Assembly (NCBI RefSeq): GCF_938017615.1
Contig: NZ_CALIJA010000147.1
Span: 1-9,071, forward strand
Reading direction: 5' to 3'
Source: an uncultured Campylobacter sp.
Lineage (GTDB): Bacteria; Campylobacterota; Campylobacteria; Campylobacterales; Campylobacteraceae
DNA length: 9,071 nucleotides
Positions 1 through 6,467 of the stretch are shown here, piece after piece. Position numbers and translations under genes: made by a program. The first letter of the stretch is position 1; each line of letters opens with the position of its first letter. The notes beneath the pieces were generated by a model. The model was not told where the DNA came from and did not search any database. It worked only from the letters and a program-made list of their open reading frames with translations.

Positions 1-69
1 TATGGCCTATCAAGCTAAATTTTTACTAGCTCCGTTAAAGACGCTCGCGAGGCAAGCCGCAAATCAAAT
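1..69. other. Left-end sequence downstream of the response regulator
   Basis: These 69 bases follow the response-regulator stop on the minus strand. No T-run terminator and no supportable coding region are seen, so the operon may continue beyond the window. Confidence 0.4.
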
Positions 70-750
70 TTATTCGCCGCTTAGCAGTATATATCCACTT
101 TCGCTAATGTTTTTAAATTTAACCCCCAGCTCCCGCTTTAGCCTTAGTACGACGTTTTGTATCGCGCCCTTGCTAGGCAGCTCGCCCTCGTAGACGAACT
201 CCTCGATCATCTCGTAGCTCACGAGCTTGTTTAGATTATACGCAAAGAGCCAAAAGAGCTTGTTTTGCAAAAACGAGAGATAAATTTCCTCGCCGTTTTT
301 GTAGATCTTTTCTTTGGCGAGATTTATGCTAGTTTGCGGGCCCAGACGCACGAGCTTTTCGTCCTTTTCGTAGGTTAGAGCTACTAGCAGACGGCAAAGC
401 GCGGCGATATCGACGGGCTTTTTTAGAAACGACGCCGCGCCGTGCTCGATGCTTTTGATGAGGTTGTCGTCGGTGTCGTAGGAGGTAAAGACGATAAATT
501 TTTGCGCCGGCTTTATGCGTATCATCTCCTTCATCATCTCAAAGCCGTTCATCGCGGGCATGTGGATGTCGGTGATGACGACGACGGGCGCTAGCTTCTT
601 AAAGCGCTCCAGCCCCTCCAGCCCGTCGCCCGCGCCCCAGACGCTTAGGCAGTAGGGTTTTAGTCCGCCTATTAGCAGCTCCCTTGCGATCTCGTCGTCC
701 TCGACAATGAGGACGGTTAGGTCTTTAAGCAGCTTTAAGTGCTCTTGCAT
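70..750 (-). CDS. OmpR-type two-component response regulator (receiver + winged helix)
   Basis: This is a 226-residue transcriptional response regulator, probably the output partner of the histidine kinase gene just upstream. Residues 10-125 form a receiver domain: acidic pair D18/D19 in VEDDE, phosphoacceptor D61 in the TDIHMP motif, switch residue T89 in FTS, and the conserved lysine K111 before P112. Residues about 135-226 resemble the C-terminal winged-helix DNA-binding domain of OmpR/PhoB proteins: an LSFLQNKLFWLF segment, a recognition-helix region around 195-208 (AIQNVVLRLKREL), and a final wing ending SGYIL. The length is normal for the family. The ATG lies one base after the kinase stop, and the AAGGAG ribosome binding site sits in the last codons of the kinase gene, so the two are almost certainly co-transcribed and translationally coupled. 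The regulon is unknown; assT is the nearest plausible target by context only. Confidence 0.93.
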   Translation of the reverse strand: MQEHLKLLKDLTVLIVEDDEIARELLIGGLKPYCLSVWGAGDGLEGLERFKKLAPVVVITDIHMPAMNGFEMMKEMIRIKPAQKFIVFTSYDTDDNLIKSIEHGAASFLKKPVDIAALCRLLVALTYEKDEKLVRLGPQTSINLAKEKIYKNGEEIYLSFLQNKLFWLFAYNLNKLVSYEMIEEFVYEGELPSKGAIQNVVLRLKRELGVKFKNISESGYILLSGE

Positions 751-751
751 C

Positions 752-2401
752 TCACTCCTTTAAATTTATCTCAAAGCCGAGCTCAAACGTCGTCGGATCG
801 CCAGCGCTTAGCAGCTTGATGTCGCCTGAAAGCTTTTCGTTTGCTAGCTTTTTGCCAAAATACAGCCCGATGCCGCTTCCTTGCTTTTTGGTGGTTTTGG
901 GTTGGGTTAAAATTTTATCCCGAAGCTCTTTGCTCACGCCGCTGCCGTAGTCCGTGACGGCTATCTTGCACGTGCCGTTTTCAAATTTGGCGTCCAAAAA
1001 AACCTGCCGCTTGGCGATCTCGTTTTTGTATCGCTCCACGACTGCGTCTTTGGCGTTGTGAATGAGGATGAGTAAAATTTGCTGCACGATGCCCATCCGC
1101 TGCGTGACCTCTTCGTCTTTAAACTCGCGCAAGCTTACCGTGACGTTTGCCTTGCTAAGCTCGGTGTGCATTAGCTTTAGCAGGTCTTTTATGCAGCGTT
1201 GCACGCTAAATTTTTGCGGGCTGTCGCTCGTTTTGTAAAAATTTCTAAAAATCTCGATCGTATCGCTTAAAAGCACGGTCGCGGCTTGGCCTTTTTGCAG
1301 CATACTCTCTAGCGTCGCGGCGTCTAGCTTGCCGTCTTTTTGTAGCATGAGTAGGCTTGAGATCATCAAATTTAGCGAATTAACCGGCTGAATAAACTGA
1401 TGATTTATGCCGCTGATTAGCTCGCCCGCCTCGCTCATACGGGCTTTGTGCTTAAGCAGGGCTTCGTAATCGTCTTGCAGGTTTTTGATTTTTGAATACA
1501 TAAAGTTGTGGAGGAAATTTGCCACCAGCGCTAGCGCTGCGAATGCAAAAAGCAAGATGAGGGCGTTTTTTAGCGCGGAGTTGAGCAGCGCGGCGAGCTC
1601 CTTTTCGTTATCGGTACCTGCGCCGATGAACCAGTTTAGCGTGGGGATCTCGGCGACGGAGATGAAATTTGAGCCGATATTTATGCTCGTGATATCTTCG
1701 TCACGCAGGAAAAGCTCTTTAAATTTATCCTCGATCTGCTTTTTTAGCGACGCGTCCTTCATCGGCGTTAAAATTTCACCGCCGTGCGTAACGATAAAGG
1801 CGTACGAATCTGGCGCGAGTTTAAATTTTTCCATATTTTTTAGTATGTTTTGCAGCTTCACCACGCCGCAAAACACTCCCGCAAACGAGCCGCCGTCCAT
1901 GACGGGCACGCATAAATTTAACGTTGGCTCGCCTAAAATTTTATGGCGCTGCATAAAATTTACCGTGGGTGCTAGCGTGTTTTTGGTCTCTTCAAACCAC
2001 ACAAGCCCCGTGCGCAGGCTCTTTGGCATCGCTTCGTTCTCGCCTAGCTCCTTGCCATCCACGAAGATCTCCCCGTCCTCGCGCAAAAACTGCAAGGCGT
2101 CAAATTCTGCGGAGTTTTCTTTAAAAAGCCGTATGAAGCCGCCGAGCTTTTCGTCGTCTCGTATCGCGTCCGCGTTTTGCATAAATTTAGCCGCGCGCAC
2201 CAGCGAGCGCAGCCGCTCGTCTAGCCAAAACGAGAAATTCCCGACCATATTTTCGCTAGTGGTGATCTTGTTTTTATCCGCGAGAGCGACGATCTGTGCC
2301 TTGGCGTCCTCGTAGTTTTTCACGCCCAAAAGCACCACGAAAAGGCTTGCAAAAATGATGATGAAGTAAATTTTAAAATTATGCTCGCGTAAGGCTTTCA
2401 T
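752..2401 (-). CDS. Membrane sensor histidine kinase with periplasmic Cache-type domain
   Basis: This is a 549-residue inner-membrane sensor kinase. Membrane segments lie at about residues 10-26 and 278-296. The roughly 250 residues between them form the periplasmic sensor, which resembles a double Cache fold (for example the DSYAFIVTHGGEIL strand pair near 198-211 and the preceding LNLCVPVMDGGSFAGVF), so a small periplasmic ligand is expected. The cytoplasmic part has an H-box with phospho-acceptor H334 in GINHQFIQPVNSL, of the HxxxQP type common in epsilonproteobacterial kinases. It is followed by an ATPase domain with N-box N449 (ILIHNAKDAV), G1 box D484-YGSG and G2 box GSGIGL (508-513). 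The ATG is the only credible start: the frame is closed upstream by the stop of the dsbB-like gene and contains no other ATG, GTG or TTG. There is no Shine-Dalgarno sequence, but an extended -10 box ends six bases before the ATG, which suggests a leaderless message. The partner is the response regulator immediately downstream. Confidence 0.93.
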   Translation of the reverse strand: MKALREHNFKIYFIIIFASLFVVLLGVKNYEDAKAQIVALADKNKITTSENMVGNFSFWLDERLRSLVRAAKFMQNADAIRDDEKLGGFIRLFKENSAEFDALQFLREDGEIFVDGKELGENEAMPKSLRTGLVWFEETKNTLAPTVNFMQRHKILGEPTLNLCVPVMDGGSFAGVFCGVVKLQNILKNMEKFKLAPDSYAFIVTHGGEILTPMKDASLKKQIEDKFKELFLRDEDITSINIGSNFISVAEIPTLNWFIGAGTDNEKELAALLNSALKNALILLFAFAALALVANFLHNFMYSKIKNLQDDYEALLKHKARMSEAGELISGINHQFIQPVNSLNLMISSLLMLQKDGKLDAATLESMLQKGQAATVLLSDTIEIFRNFYKTSDSPQKFSVQRCIKDLLKLMHTELSKANVTVSLREFKDEEVTQRMGIVQQILLILIHNAKDAVVERYKNEIAKRQVFLDAKFENGTCKIAVTDYGSGVSKELRDKILTQPKTTKKQGSGIGLYFGKKLANEKLSGDIKLLSAGDPTTFELGFEINLKE

Positions 2402-2407
2402 GCGGCG

Positions 2408-2416
2408 AGTATAGCA
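2408..2416 (-). promoter_or_regulatory. Candidate extended -10 promoter for the kinase-regulator operon
   Basis: On the minus strand the sequence reads TGCTATACT, an extended -10 element (TGn + TATACT) whose last base is six bases before the kinase ATG. Transcription would begin at or next to the ATG. No -35 box is apparent; that region is occupied by a perfect palindrome (2417-2442). The kinase could also be reached by read-through from dsbA-dsbB. Confidence 0.45.
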
Positions 2417-2442
2417 AAATCGGTCTAAATTTAGACCGATTT
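2417..2442. repeat. 26-bp perfect palindrome: operator or terminator between dsbB-like gene and kinase
   Basis: The arms are AAATCGGTCTAAA and its exact complement (centre between 2429 and 2430), giving a 10-bp stem with a 6-base AAATTT loop if folded as RNA. On the minus strand it begins at the last two bases of the dsbB-like stop codon and is followed by only four T residues, so it would be a weak intrinsic terminator for dsbA-dsbB. It also ends immediately upstream of the candidate extended -10 of the kinase, covering roughly -16 to -41, where a dimeric regulator would bind. Both roles are inferred. Confidence 0.7.
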
Positions 2443-3064
2443 AAGCTTTTTTGATAGTTAAAATTTTGCAAATAAACATCGCGGCGAGCACGACGAAGCA
2501 GACGCCAAAGCCGATCAGCGTGCAGTCGGCCATCGACATAAATTTGCTTGATGGGATCAGGTACCAGCCGTCCTCGTAAAGATCGACGAGATATTTTTGA
2601 AATCCGCTTAGCGTGACGCCCTCAGGCACCAGCGGATTATCGTAGCCGCAGTCGCCCGTAGGCAAGAACCAATCAGGCGCCCACTTTTCAAGCGGCAGGC
2701 CGAACGGATAGTGCGGCTCGGTCGAGCAGCCCTGCACGCCGAACGGATCGTCTCCGTGCACGGCGTCGTGGATCTTGGCGAGCTTGACGCTATACATTAT
2801 GCCCTGGATCGCACCCCAAAAGGCTAGCAGGTAGCCGAGCGCGGCGAGGAGCAAATTTTTAGGATTTATGATCGCGACCAGGCCTCCTAGCGCCATGCAC
2901 AAAAATGCAAAGCGGATATAGACGCACTGCTCGCAAGGCGGCATATAGACGTAGTTTTGAAACAGCGAGTGCGCGAGGATAACAAGTCCCACGCTCACCG
3001 TTACGAGGATCGCCCACGGCAGGCGGCTATCTGCGAATTTTGCTATCTTTTCCGCAAATTTCAT
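2441..3064 (-). CDS. dsbI: DsbB/DsbI-like disulfide-forming quinone reductase
   Basis: This is a 207-residue inner-membrane protein that reoxidises a DsbA-type partner and passes the electrons to quinone. Hydrophobic segments at about 17-33, 52-66, 71-90 and 182-200 match the four-helix DsbB topology. The first periplasmic redox pair is C44-E-Q-C47 in PPCEQCVYIR, and R51 sits four residues after C47, as the quinone-binding Arg48 does in E. coli DsbB. The second pair is C113 and C139, 26 residues apart, the same spacing as C104-C130 in E. coli DsbB. The periplasmic loop after C139 is longer than in E. coli (about 176 residues in total). An extra cysteine, C181, lies near the start of the last helix. 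The gene starts nine bases after the dsbA-like stop and has only a weak ribosome site, suggesting translational coupling. The symbol follows the AssT-associated DsbI; the general symbol dsbB would be equally fair. Confidence 0.9.
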   Translation of the reverse strand: MKFAEKIAKFADSRLPWAILVTVSVGLVILAHSLFQNYVYMPPCEQCVYIRFAFLCMALGGLVAIINPKNLLLAALGYLLAFWGAIQGIMYSVKLAKIHDAVHGDDPFGVQGCSTEPHYPFGLPLEKWAPDWFLPTGDCGYDNPLVPEGVTLSGFQKYLVDLYEDGWYLIPSSKFMSMADCTLIGFGVCFVVLAAMFICKILTIKKA

Positions 3065-3073
3065 GCTTGCGCC

Positions 3074-3730
3074 CTATTTTTTAAGCAGCTCTTCGATTAG
3101 CTGCGCCATGCCGTCGATGGAGCTGATGGACTTCGTCATGATGAGGTATTTGCCGTTTACGACAAACGCCGGCACACCTTGGATCTTGGCTACGTCGTAG
3201 CTCTCGTCCCATTTTTTAAGCAGTTCGGCGACTTTTGGGTCCTCCAGCTTTTTTTGATAGTCCGCTTCGCTGATGCCGGCCGCATCAAGCCCCGTTTTTA
3301 AAAACGCAGCCTCGTCCTTGCCGTCGCTCCAGCGCTGCTTTTGATCGTGATAGGCCTTGTAGTAGGCAAATTTAGTCTTTTTAAACAGCGAGTTTTCATC
3401 TAACAAGCTCACGCCCTTCTCCTCGTCCATCACGGCTAAAACGGCAAAAATTTTACTCGCTGCCTCGCCGTATTCGCCCTTGGTTTTTAGATGAAACGGT
3501 ACGTATTTTAGCCCCGCGACCTTTTCTATGACCTTCGGCGTTACGGTTTTGTCGTATTTGTAGCAAAACGGGCATGCGTAGCTAAAGACCTTAACTAGCG
3601 TGTTTTGCTCCACGGATAGCGGTTTTTCTAGCTTGACGTAGTCCTCGCCCTCGGTAAACGCGGCAGCGCTTATGGCGCCAAACATCGCAACTGCTAGAAA
3701 GCCTTTGCTAAATTTAGAAAGTAGGTTCAT
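3074..3730 (-). CDS. dsbL: Periplasmic DsbA/DsbL-like thiol:disulfide oxidase
   Basis: This is a 218-residue secreted thioredoxin-fold oxidase that introduces disulfides into periplasmic proteins. An N-terminal signal peptide (basic MNLLSKFSKG, hydrophobic core, AAA at 22-24) is probably cleaved before F25. The active site is C53-P-F-C56 within SYACPFCYKYD, and the cis-proline loop is V186-P187 in QGVPAFVVNGKY. The helical insertion lies between, and the total length is typical of DsbA. I recall CPFC as the motif of the AssT-specific DsbL of uropathogenic E. coli, which supports the dsbL symbol. These are the only cysteines in the protein. A good AAGGAG ribosome site (3737-3742) lies six bases before the ATG. 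It is transcribed divergently from assT, and the reoxidant gene follows after nine bases. AssT, with one cysteine pair near its catalytic histidine, is the expected substrate; a housekeeping DsbA role cannot be excluded. Confidence 0.9.
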   Translation of the reverse strand: MNLLSKFSKGFLAVAMFGAISAAAFTEGEDYVKLEKPLSVEQNTLVKVFSYACPFCYKYDKTVTPKVIEKVAGLKYVPFHLKTKGEYGEAASKIFAVLAVMDEEKGVSLLDENSLFKKTKFAYYKAYHDQKQRWSDGKDEAAFLKTGLDAAGISEADYQKKLEDPKVAELLKKWDESYDVAKIQGVPAFVVNGKYLIMTKSISSIDGMAQLIEELLKK

Positions 3731-3765
3731 GGAGTGCTCCTTAAAATGATTTTGTTTAGGTTAAT

Positions 3766-3771
3766 TTTATA
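3766..3771 (-). promoter_or_regulatory. Candidate -10 box for the dsbA-dsbB transcript
   Basis: The minus strand reads GGATATAAAATTAAC, with TATAAA at a position giving a leader of about 30 bases before the dsbA-like ATG. No -35 element is evident and the upstream stretch (3773-3797) is GC-rich. A second TATAAA on the same strand at 3819-3824, in a more AT-rich setting, is an equally possible alternative with a leader of about 80 bases. Confidence 0.3.
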
Positions 3772-3799
3772 TCCTCTCGCCGCCGCAGAACTCACGCTA

Positions 3800-3842
3800 A
3801 GATAAATTTTAGATTAAATTTATAGAATTTCGGCTAAATTTT
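3800..3842. repeat. Four imperfect ~11-bp tandem repeats in the divergent assT/dsb promoter region
   Basis: Successive units read AGATAAATTTT (3800-3810), AGATTAAATTT (3811-3821), ATAGAATTTC (3822-3831) and GGCTAAATTTT (3832-3842). The period of about one helical turn is what OmpR/PhoB-family regulators recognise, and the block ends roughly 44 bases upstream of the predicted assT start. AAATTT words are very common in this genome, so the array may be only an AT-rich curved promoter region. Confidence 0.4.
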
Positions 3843-3873
3843 GGCGCAAAAGCTAAAATTTGAAATTATTTTT

Positions 3874-3879
3874 TATAAT
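3874..3879 (+). promoter_or_regulatory. -10 box of the assT promoter
   Basis: A perfect TATAAT follows a T-run (TTATTTTTTATAAT). There is no clear -35 hexamer, but AAATTT or A-rich tracts recur upstream at about 10-base intervals, as is usual for Campylobacter sigma-70 promoters. The predicted start near 3886 leaves a leader of about 79 bases before assT. Confidence 0.6.
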
Positions 3880-3964
3880 TAAGCAAGTTTTAATAAACGC
3901 GTGATTTCTACGTTAGCGAGGTTGATTAAAATTACGATATCAAACCAATTCAAAGGAGAATAAG

Positions 3965-5812
3965 ATGAAGCGAACTCTTTCCTCATTTGCGCTAGCTGTG
4001 GCGCTTCTGGGCGGTCTAAGCACGGCCGCGCTGGCTATCGGCGGACCTAGCGGCGCACACATCGACTACGGCATCCCGGGCAAGATTGGCGAAGTAGTCG
4101 TAAACCCATACGACATCGCGCCTCTAACGGCGGTGATCAAAAACGGCGGCTACACGCTAGCAAACGCCAAAGTTACTATCGTACCAAAGCCAGGCGGTCA
4201 GGTTATCAGCTATAAAGTCGCCGACAAGCACCTGCGCACTCACGGCGGAATTCCCGTTTTCGGACTATATCCCGACTATCAAAACACCGTCGAGGTCGAG
4301 TACGATAAAATTTACAAGGGACAAACCGAGCGCGTAAAAGAAACCTATAAAATTTACGCTCCTGCGATCTACTTAGAGAGCTCTGGCATGCCGTCTCAAA
4401 AGGGCGCGCTGTTTGATAAAATCGAGGTCGTGAAGGCCCCGAGCGCTAAATTTGCTAACCGCCTCTACTACGTAAATAACTTCGTAAATAAAACCGGCAA
4501 GGGCACCAAAGTCGTGTGGAACAACCCTGCAGGCGGCGCGATCGAGTGGAACTACAGCCCGAACAACTTCATCCTTGACACCAAGGGCGAAGTTCGCTGG
4601 TATCTGGAGCCGAGTAAAATTTACGACCTCAAGCAGCCTTTTTCCGCGGGCGTCATGATGGGCTTTAAGCAAAACGACGACGGCGCGATGACGTGGGGAT
4701 ACGGGCAGCGATACGCCAAATACGACATAATGGGCCGCGAAATCTTTAACCGCGAGCTACCTGCGAGCTACAACGACTTCTCGCACTCTATGGACGTTGC
4801 GCAAAACGGACACTACTTCCTCCGCGCGGCAAACGCCAACTATAAACGCGCCGACGGCAAAAACGTCCGCACCGTGCGCGACGTCATCGTCGAGGTCGAT
4901 CGTGACGGTAACGTCGTGGATGATTTTAGGCTGTATGAAATTCTCGATCCGTATCGCGACATCGTGTTAAAAACGCTCGATCAGGGTGCTGTGTGCCTAA
5001 ACATCGACGCTAGCAAGGCAGGCCACACCGCGAGCACGGACGAGCTAGCCGCGATGGATACGAACGAAAAATGGGGCGACATCGTGGGCTCTGGCCCCGG
5101 ACGCAACTGGGCGCACGTAAATAGCGTGGATTATGATCCAAGCGACGATAGCATCATCATCTCTAGCCGCCACCAAGACGCCGTCATCAAGATCGGCCGA
5201 GACAAAAAAGTAAAATGGATAATGGGCGCGCACAAAGGCTGGAAGGACCAGTTTAAGGGCTACTTGCTCCAGCCGGTGGATAAAGACGGCAAAAAGATCG
5301 TCTGCGAGGACGAATACTCAAAATGCCCGGGATATGAGAGCGAGAAGGGCGGATTTGACTGGCAGTGGACGCAGCACACGGCCTTCCGCATCGACAGCAA
5401 GTCCAAAAAAGGCGTCGTTTATTTAACCGTCTTTGATAACGGCGACACCCGCGGTATGGAGCAGCCTGCGATGGCGGGTATGAAATACTCCCGCGCGGTC
5501 GTCTATAAAATCGACGAAAAAGCTAAAACCGTCGAGCAGGTCTGGGAATATGGCAAACAGCGCGGCAGCGAGTGGTACAGCTCGGTTACTTCGCTCGCGC
5601 AATATCAAGACGACCTAGATAGCGTGATGGTTTACTCAGCGGTCGCGGGCATGCAGTTTGACATCGCCAAGGGCCGTCCGGTCGGCGTGCCTAGCCCTCA
5701 CATCAACGAGTTTGAATGGGGCGCAAAAGAGCCGTCAATCGAAATCAAAATGACCAATGCGATGGGCTACCAGGCGTTTCCGTTTAGCGTAGAAAAAGCG
5801 TTTGAGAAGTAA
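3965..5812 (+). CDS. assT: Periplasmic aryl-sulfate sulfotransferase (AssT/AstA)
   Basis: This is a 615-residue exported enzyme that transfers sulfate from a phenolic sulfate ester to another phenol without PAPS, through a sulfohistidine intermediate. The signal peptide is MKRT plus a hydrophobic core ending ALA at 22-24, before IGGPSG. The mature protein starts with a beta-rich N-terminal domain (about 25-145), followed by the six-bladed beta-propeller domain. Catalytic residues of the E. coli CFT073 enzyme (His252, His356, Arg374, His436) correspond to H274 (DFSHSMDV), H384 (NWAHVNSVDYDP), R402 (SSRHQDAV) and H471 (WQWTQHTAF); the 18-residue spacing between H384 and R402 is preserved. C447 and C454 occupy the place of the E. 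coli Cys418-Cys424 disulfide near the catalytic histidine; C344 is an extra cysteine. An AAAGGAG ribosome site (3952-3958) lies six bases before the ATG. It diverges from the dsbA/dsbB-like pair that probably oxidises it and ends at a strong terminator. In C. jejuni the equivalent gene is called astA. Confidence 0.96.
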   Translation: MKRTLSSFALAVALLGGLSTAALAIGGPSGAHIDYGIPGKIGEVVVNPYDIAPLTAVIKNGGYTLANAKVTIVPKPGGQVISYKVADKHLRTHGGIPVFGLYPDYQNTVEVEYDKIYKGQTERVKETYKIYAPAIYLESSGMPSQKGALFDKIEVVKAPSAKFANRLYYVNNFVNKTGKGTKVVWNNPAGGAIEWNYSPNNFILDTKGEVRWYLEPSKIYDLKQPFSAGVMMGFKQNDDGAMTWGYGQRYAKYDIMGREIFNRELPASYNDFSHSMDVAQNGHYFLRAANANYKRADGKNVRTVRDVIVEVDRDGNVVDDFRLYEILDPYRDIVLKTLDQGAVCLNIDASKAGHTASTDELAAMDTNEKWGDIVGSGPGRNWAHVNSVDYDPSDDSIIISSRHQDAVIKIGRDKKVKWIMGAHKGWKDQFKGYLLQPVDKDGKKIVCEDEYSKCPGYESEKGGFDWQWTQHTAFRIDSKSKKGVVYLTVFDNGDTRGMEQPAMAGMKYSRAVVYKIDEKAKTVEQVWEYGKQRGSEWYSSVTSLAQYQDDLDSVMVYSAVAGMQFDIAKGRPVGVPSPHINEFEWGAKEPSIEIKMTNAMGYQAFPFSVEKAFEK

Positions 5813-5825
5813 AATTTTAAAATTT

Positions 5826-5860
5826 AGCGGTCGTGTTTCGAGCGCGGCCGCTTTTGTTTT
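5826..5860 (+). terminator. Rho-independent terminator of assT
   Basis: An 11-bp stem pairs 5826-5836 with 5842-5852 (three G-U wobbles) around a five-base loop (5837-5841), followed by TTTTGTTTT. It begins 14 bases after the assT stop, so assT is transcribed alone. Confidence 0.88.
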
Positions 5861-5911
5861 AGATTATGGTCAAATTCTACACATCTACTCGATAGAATTT
5901 CATCCGAATTT

Positions 5912-5946
5912 GCTAAATTTTATCCCTCGGTACGGCAAAATTTAGC
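5912..5946. repeat. Inverted repeat, 10-bp arms
   Basis: GCTAAATTTT (5912-5921) and its exact complement AAAATTTAGC (5937-5946) flank a 15-base loop. No T-run follows on the plus strand. The arms are built on the genome-wide TAAATTT word, so function is uncertain. Confidence 0.45.
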
Positions 5947-6015
5947 CGAAAACATAGCTCTTTATTCTAGATAAAATTTAATCATCGGATTTGCGATTTC
6001 GCGCTCTGCTTTTGC

Positions 6016-6021
6016 TATAAT
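6016..6021 (+). promoter_or_regulatory. Candidate extended -10 promoter upstream of the small ORF and DUF2695 pseudogene
   Basis: TTTTGCTATAAT carries an extended TGC plus a perfect TATAAT. Transcription would start near 6028 and read into the small ORF at 6082 and the broken DUF2695 gene at 6182. No -35 box is apparent. Confidence 0.5.
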
Positions 6022-6081
6022 TTCGCTCTGCTAAAATTAATAAGCGTTATTTCGGTATAGACGAGGTAGCGCACGGTTTGG

Positions 6082-6195
6082 ATGAAATTTGCATCCCGCT
6101 TGAGGGCGGGGGACGACGGGTATGAGGTTAATGCGCCCAAAGGATATTCGTGCGGCAAGGCGGCGCAGCAAAGGAGAAAGAGTGGAAAAATCTAG
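6082..6195 (+). CDS. Possible 37-residue small ORF of unknown function
   Basis: An ATG-started reading frame runs for 37 codons (starting MKFASRLRAGDDGYEV and ending RRKSGKI) and stops at TAG 6193-6195, overlapping the GTG of the DUF2695 pseudogene by 14 bases. It lies downstream of a good -10 box but lacks a convincing ribosome site. The zero frame upstream of it (6039-6113, coding NKRYFGIDEVAHGLDE and on) is also open without a start codon. An alternative reading is that both pieces belong to one longer gene now split by a frameshift near 6105-6118. I recognise no family. Conservation of the peptide would be needed to accept it as a gene. Confidence 0.25.
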   Translation: MKFASRLRAGDDGYEVNAPKGYSCGKAAQQRRKSGKI

Positions 6196-6467
6196 AAAAA
6201 AGGAACTCAAAAAGCTCGCGGCGTAGCGGCAGCGAGATGCATTTGAAAAGAGCCTGTCTATGAATAGGGCGGAGTTTGAGGGGCTATTTGAGTTCTTGGG
6301 CTAGAGCTTGGCGCATCGCGACTGCGACGGCACGCATAGGCTCATACTGGATTTTGTGAGCTCGCCGCGTTCCGAATGAGGCGGCGGTTTTGGACTTTTG
6401 CGAGCAAAACGGCGGATATTGCGATTGCGAAGTTTTAAATAACGTGCAGGATCGCTTCGAATTTTAG
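6182..6467 (+). pseudogene. DUF2695-family gene, inactivated by two TAG codons and a frameshift
   Basis: The first frame starts at GTG 6182, five bases after a perfect AAGGAG (6171-6176). It encodes a lysine-rich start (EKSRKKELKKLAA), then the family-like MNRAEFEGLFEFL and CDGTHRLILDF segments. It is interrupted by TAG at 6224-6226 and 6302-6304. Near 6371-6375 the reading moves by one base, and the continuing frame gives NEAAVLDFCEQNGGYCDCEV and then LNNVQDRFEF before TAG at 6465-6467. The GGYCDCEVLxNV ending and the CDxTxR segment are what I recognise as the small cysteine-containing DUF2695 family, whose function is unknown. Together the pieces make a full-length protein of about 95 residues, so this is a recently decayed complete gene rather than a fragment. 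Both stops could each derive from CAG by one C-to-T change. Recoding is less likely because the frameshift is independent. Confidence 0.8.

Noticed and set aside
1485..2315. 276-codon open frame on the plus strand opposite the histidine kinase
   Set aside because: It is the mirror of a well-supported kinase with all catalytic boxes; the translation is serine-rich, matches no family I know and has no ribosome site.
3840..3880. Sigma-54 promoter suggested by TTGGCGC upstream of assT
   Set aside because: The required GC element at -12 with correct spacing is absent; a TATAAT sigma-70 box explains the promoter better.
4373..4672. 99-codon minus-strand frame inside assT
   Set aside because: It is a shadow of the assT coding sequence without an independent start signal; the same applies to the minus-strand frames at 5045-5233 and 5423-5608.
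6051..6077. FGIDEVAHG resembling the start of ribonuclease HII (GIDEAGRG)
   Set aside because: The similarity ends after a few residues, the frame stops soon after, and no further RNase HII motifs follow.
6224..6304. Recoding of TAG (for example as glutamine or a non-standard residue) to rescue the DUF2695 gene
   Set aside because: An independent frameshift downstream also breaks the gene, and Campylobacter is not known to reassign TAG; decay is simpler.
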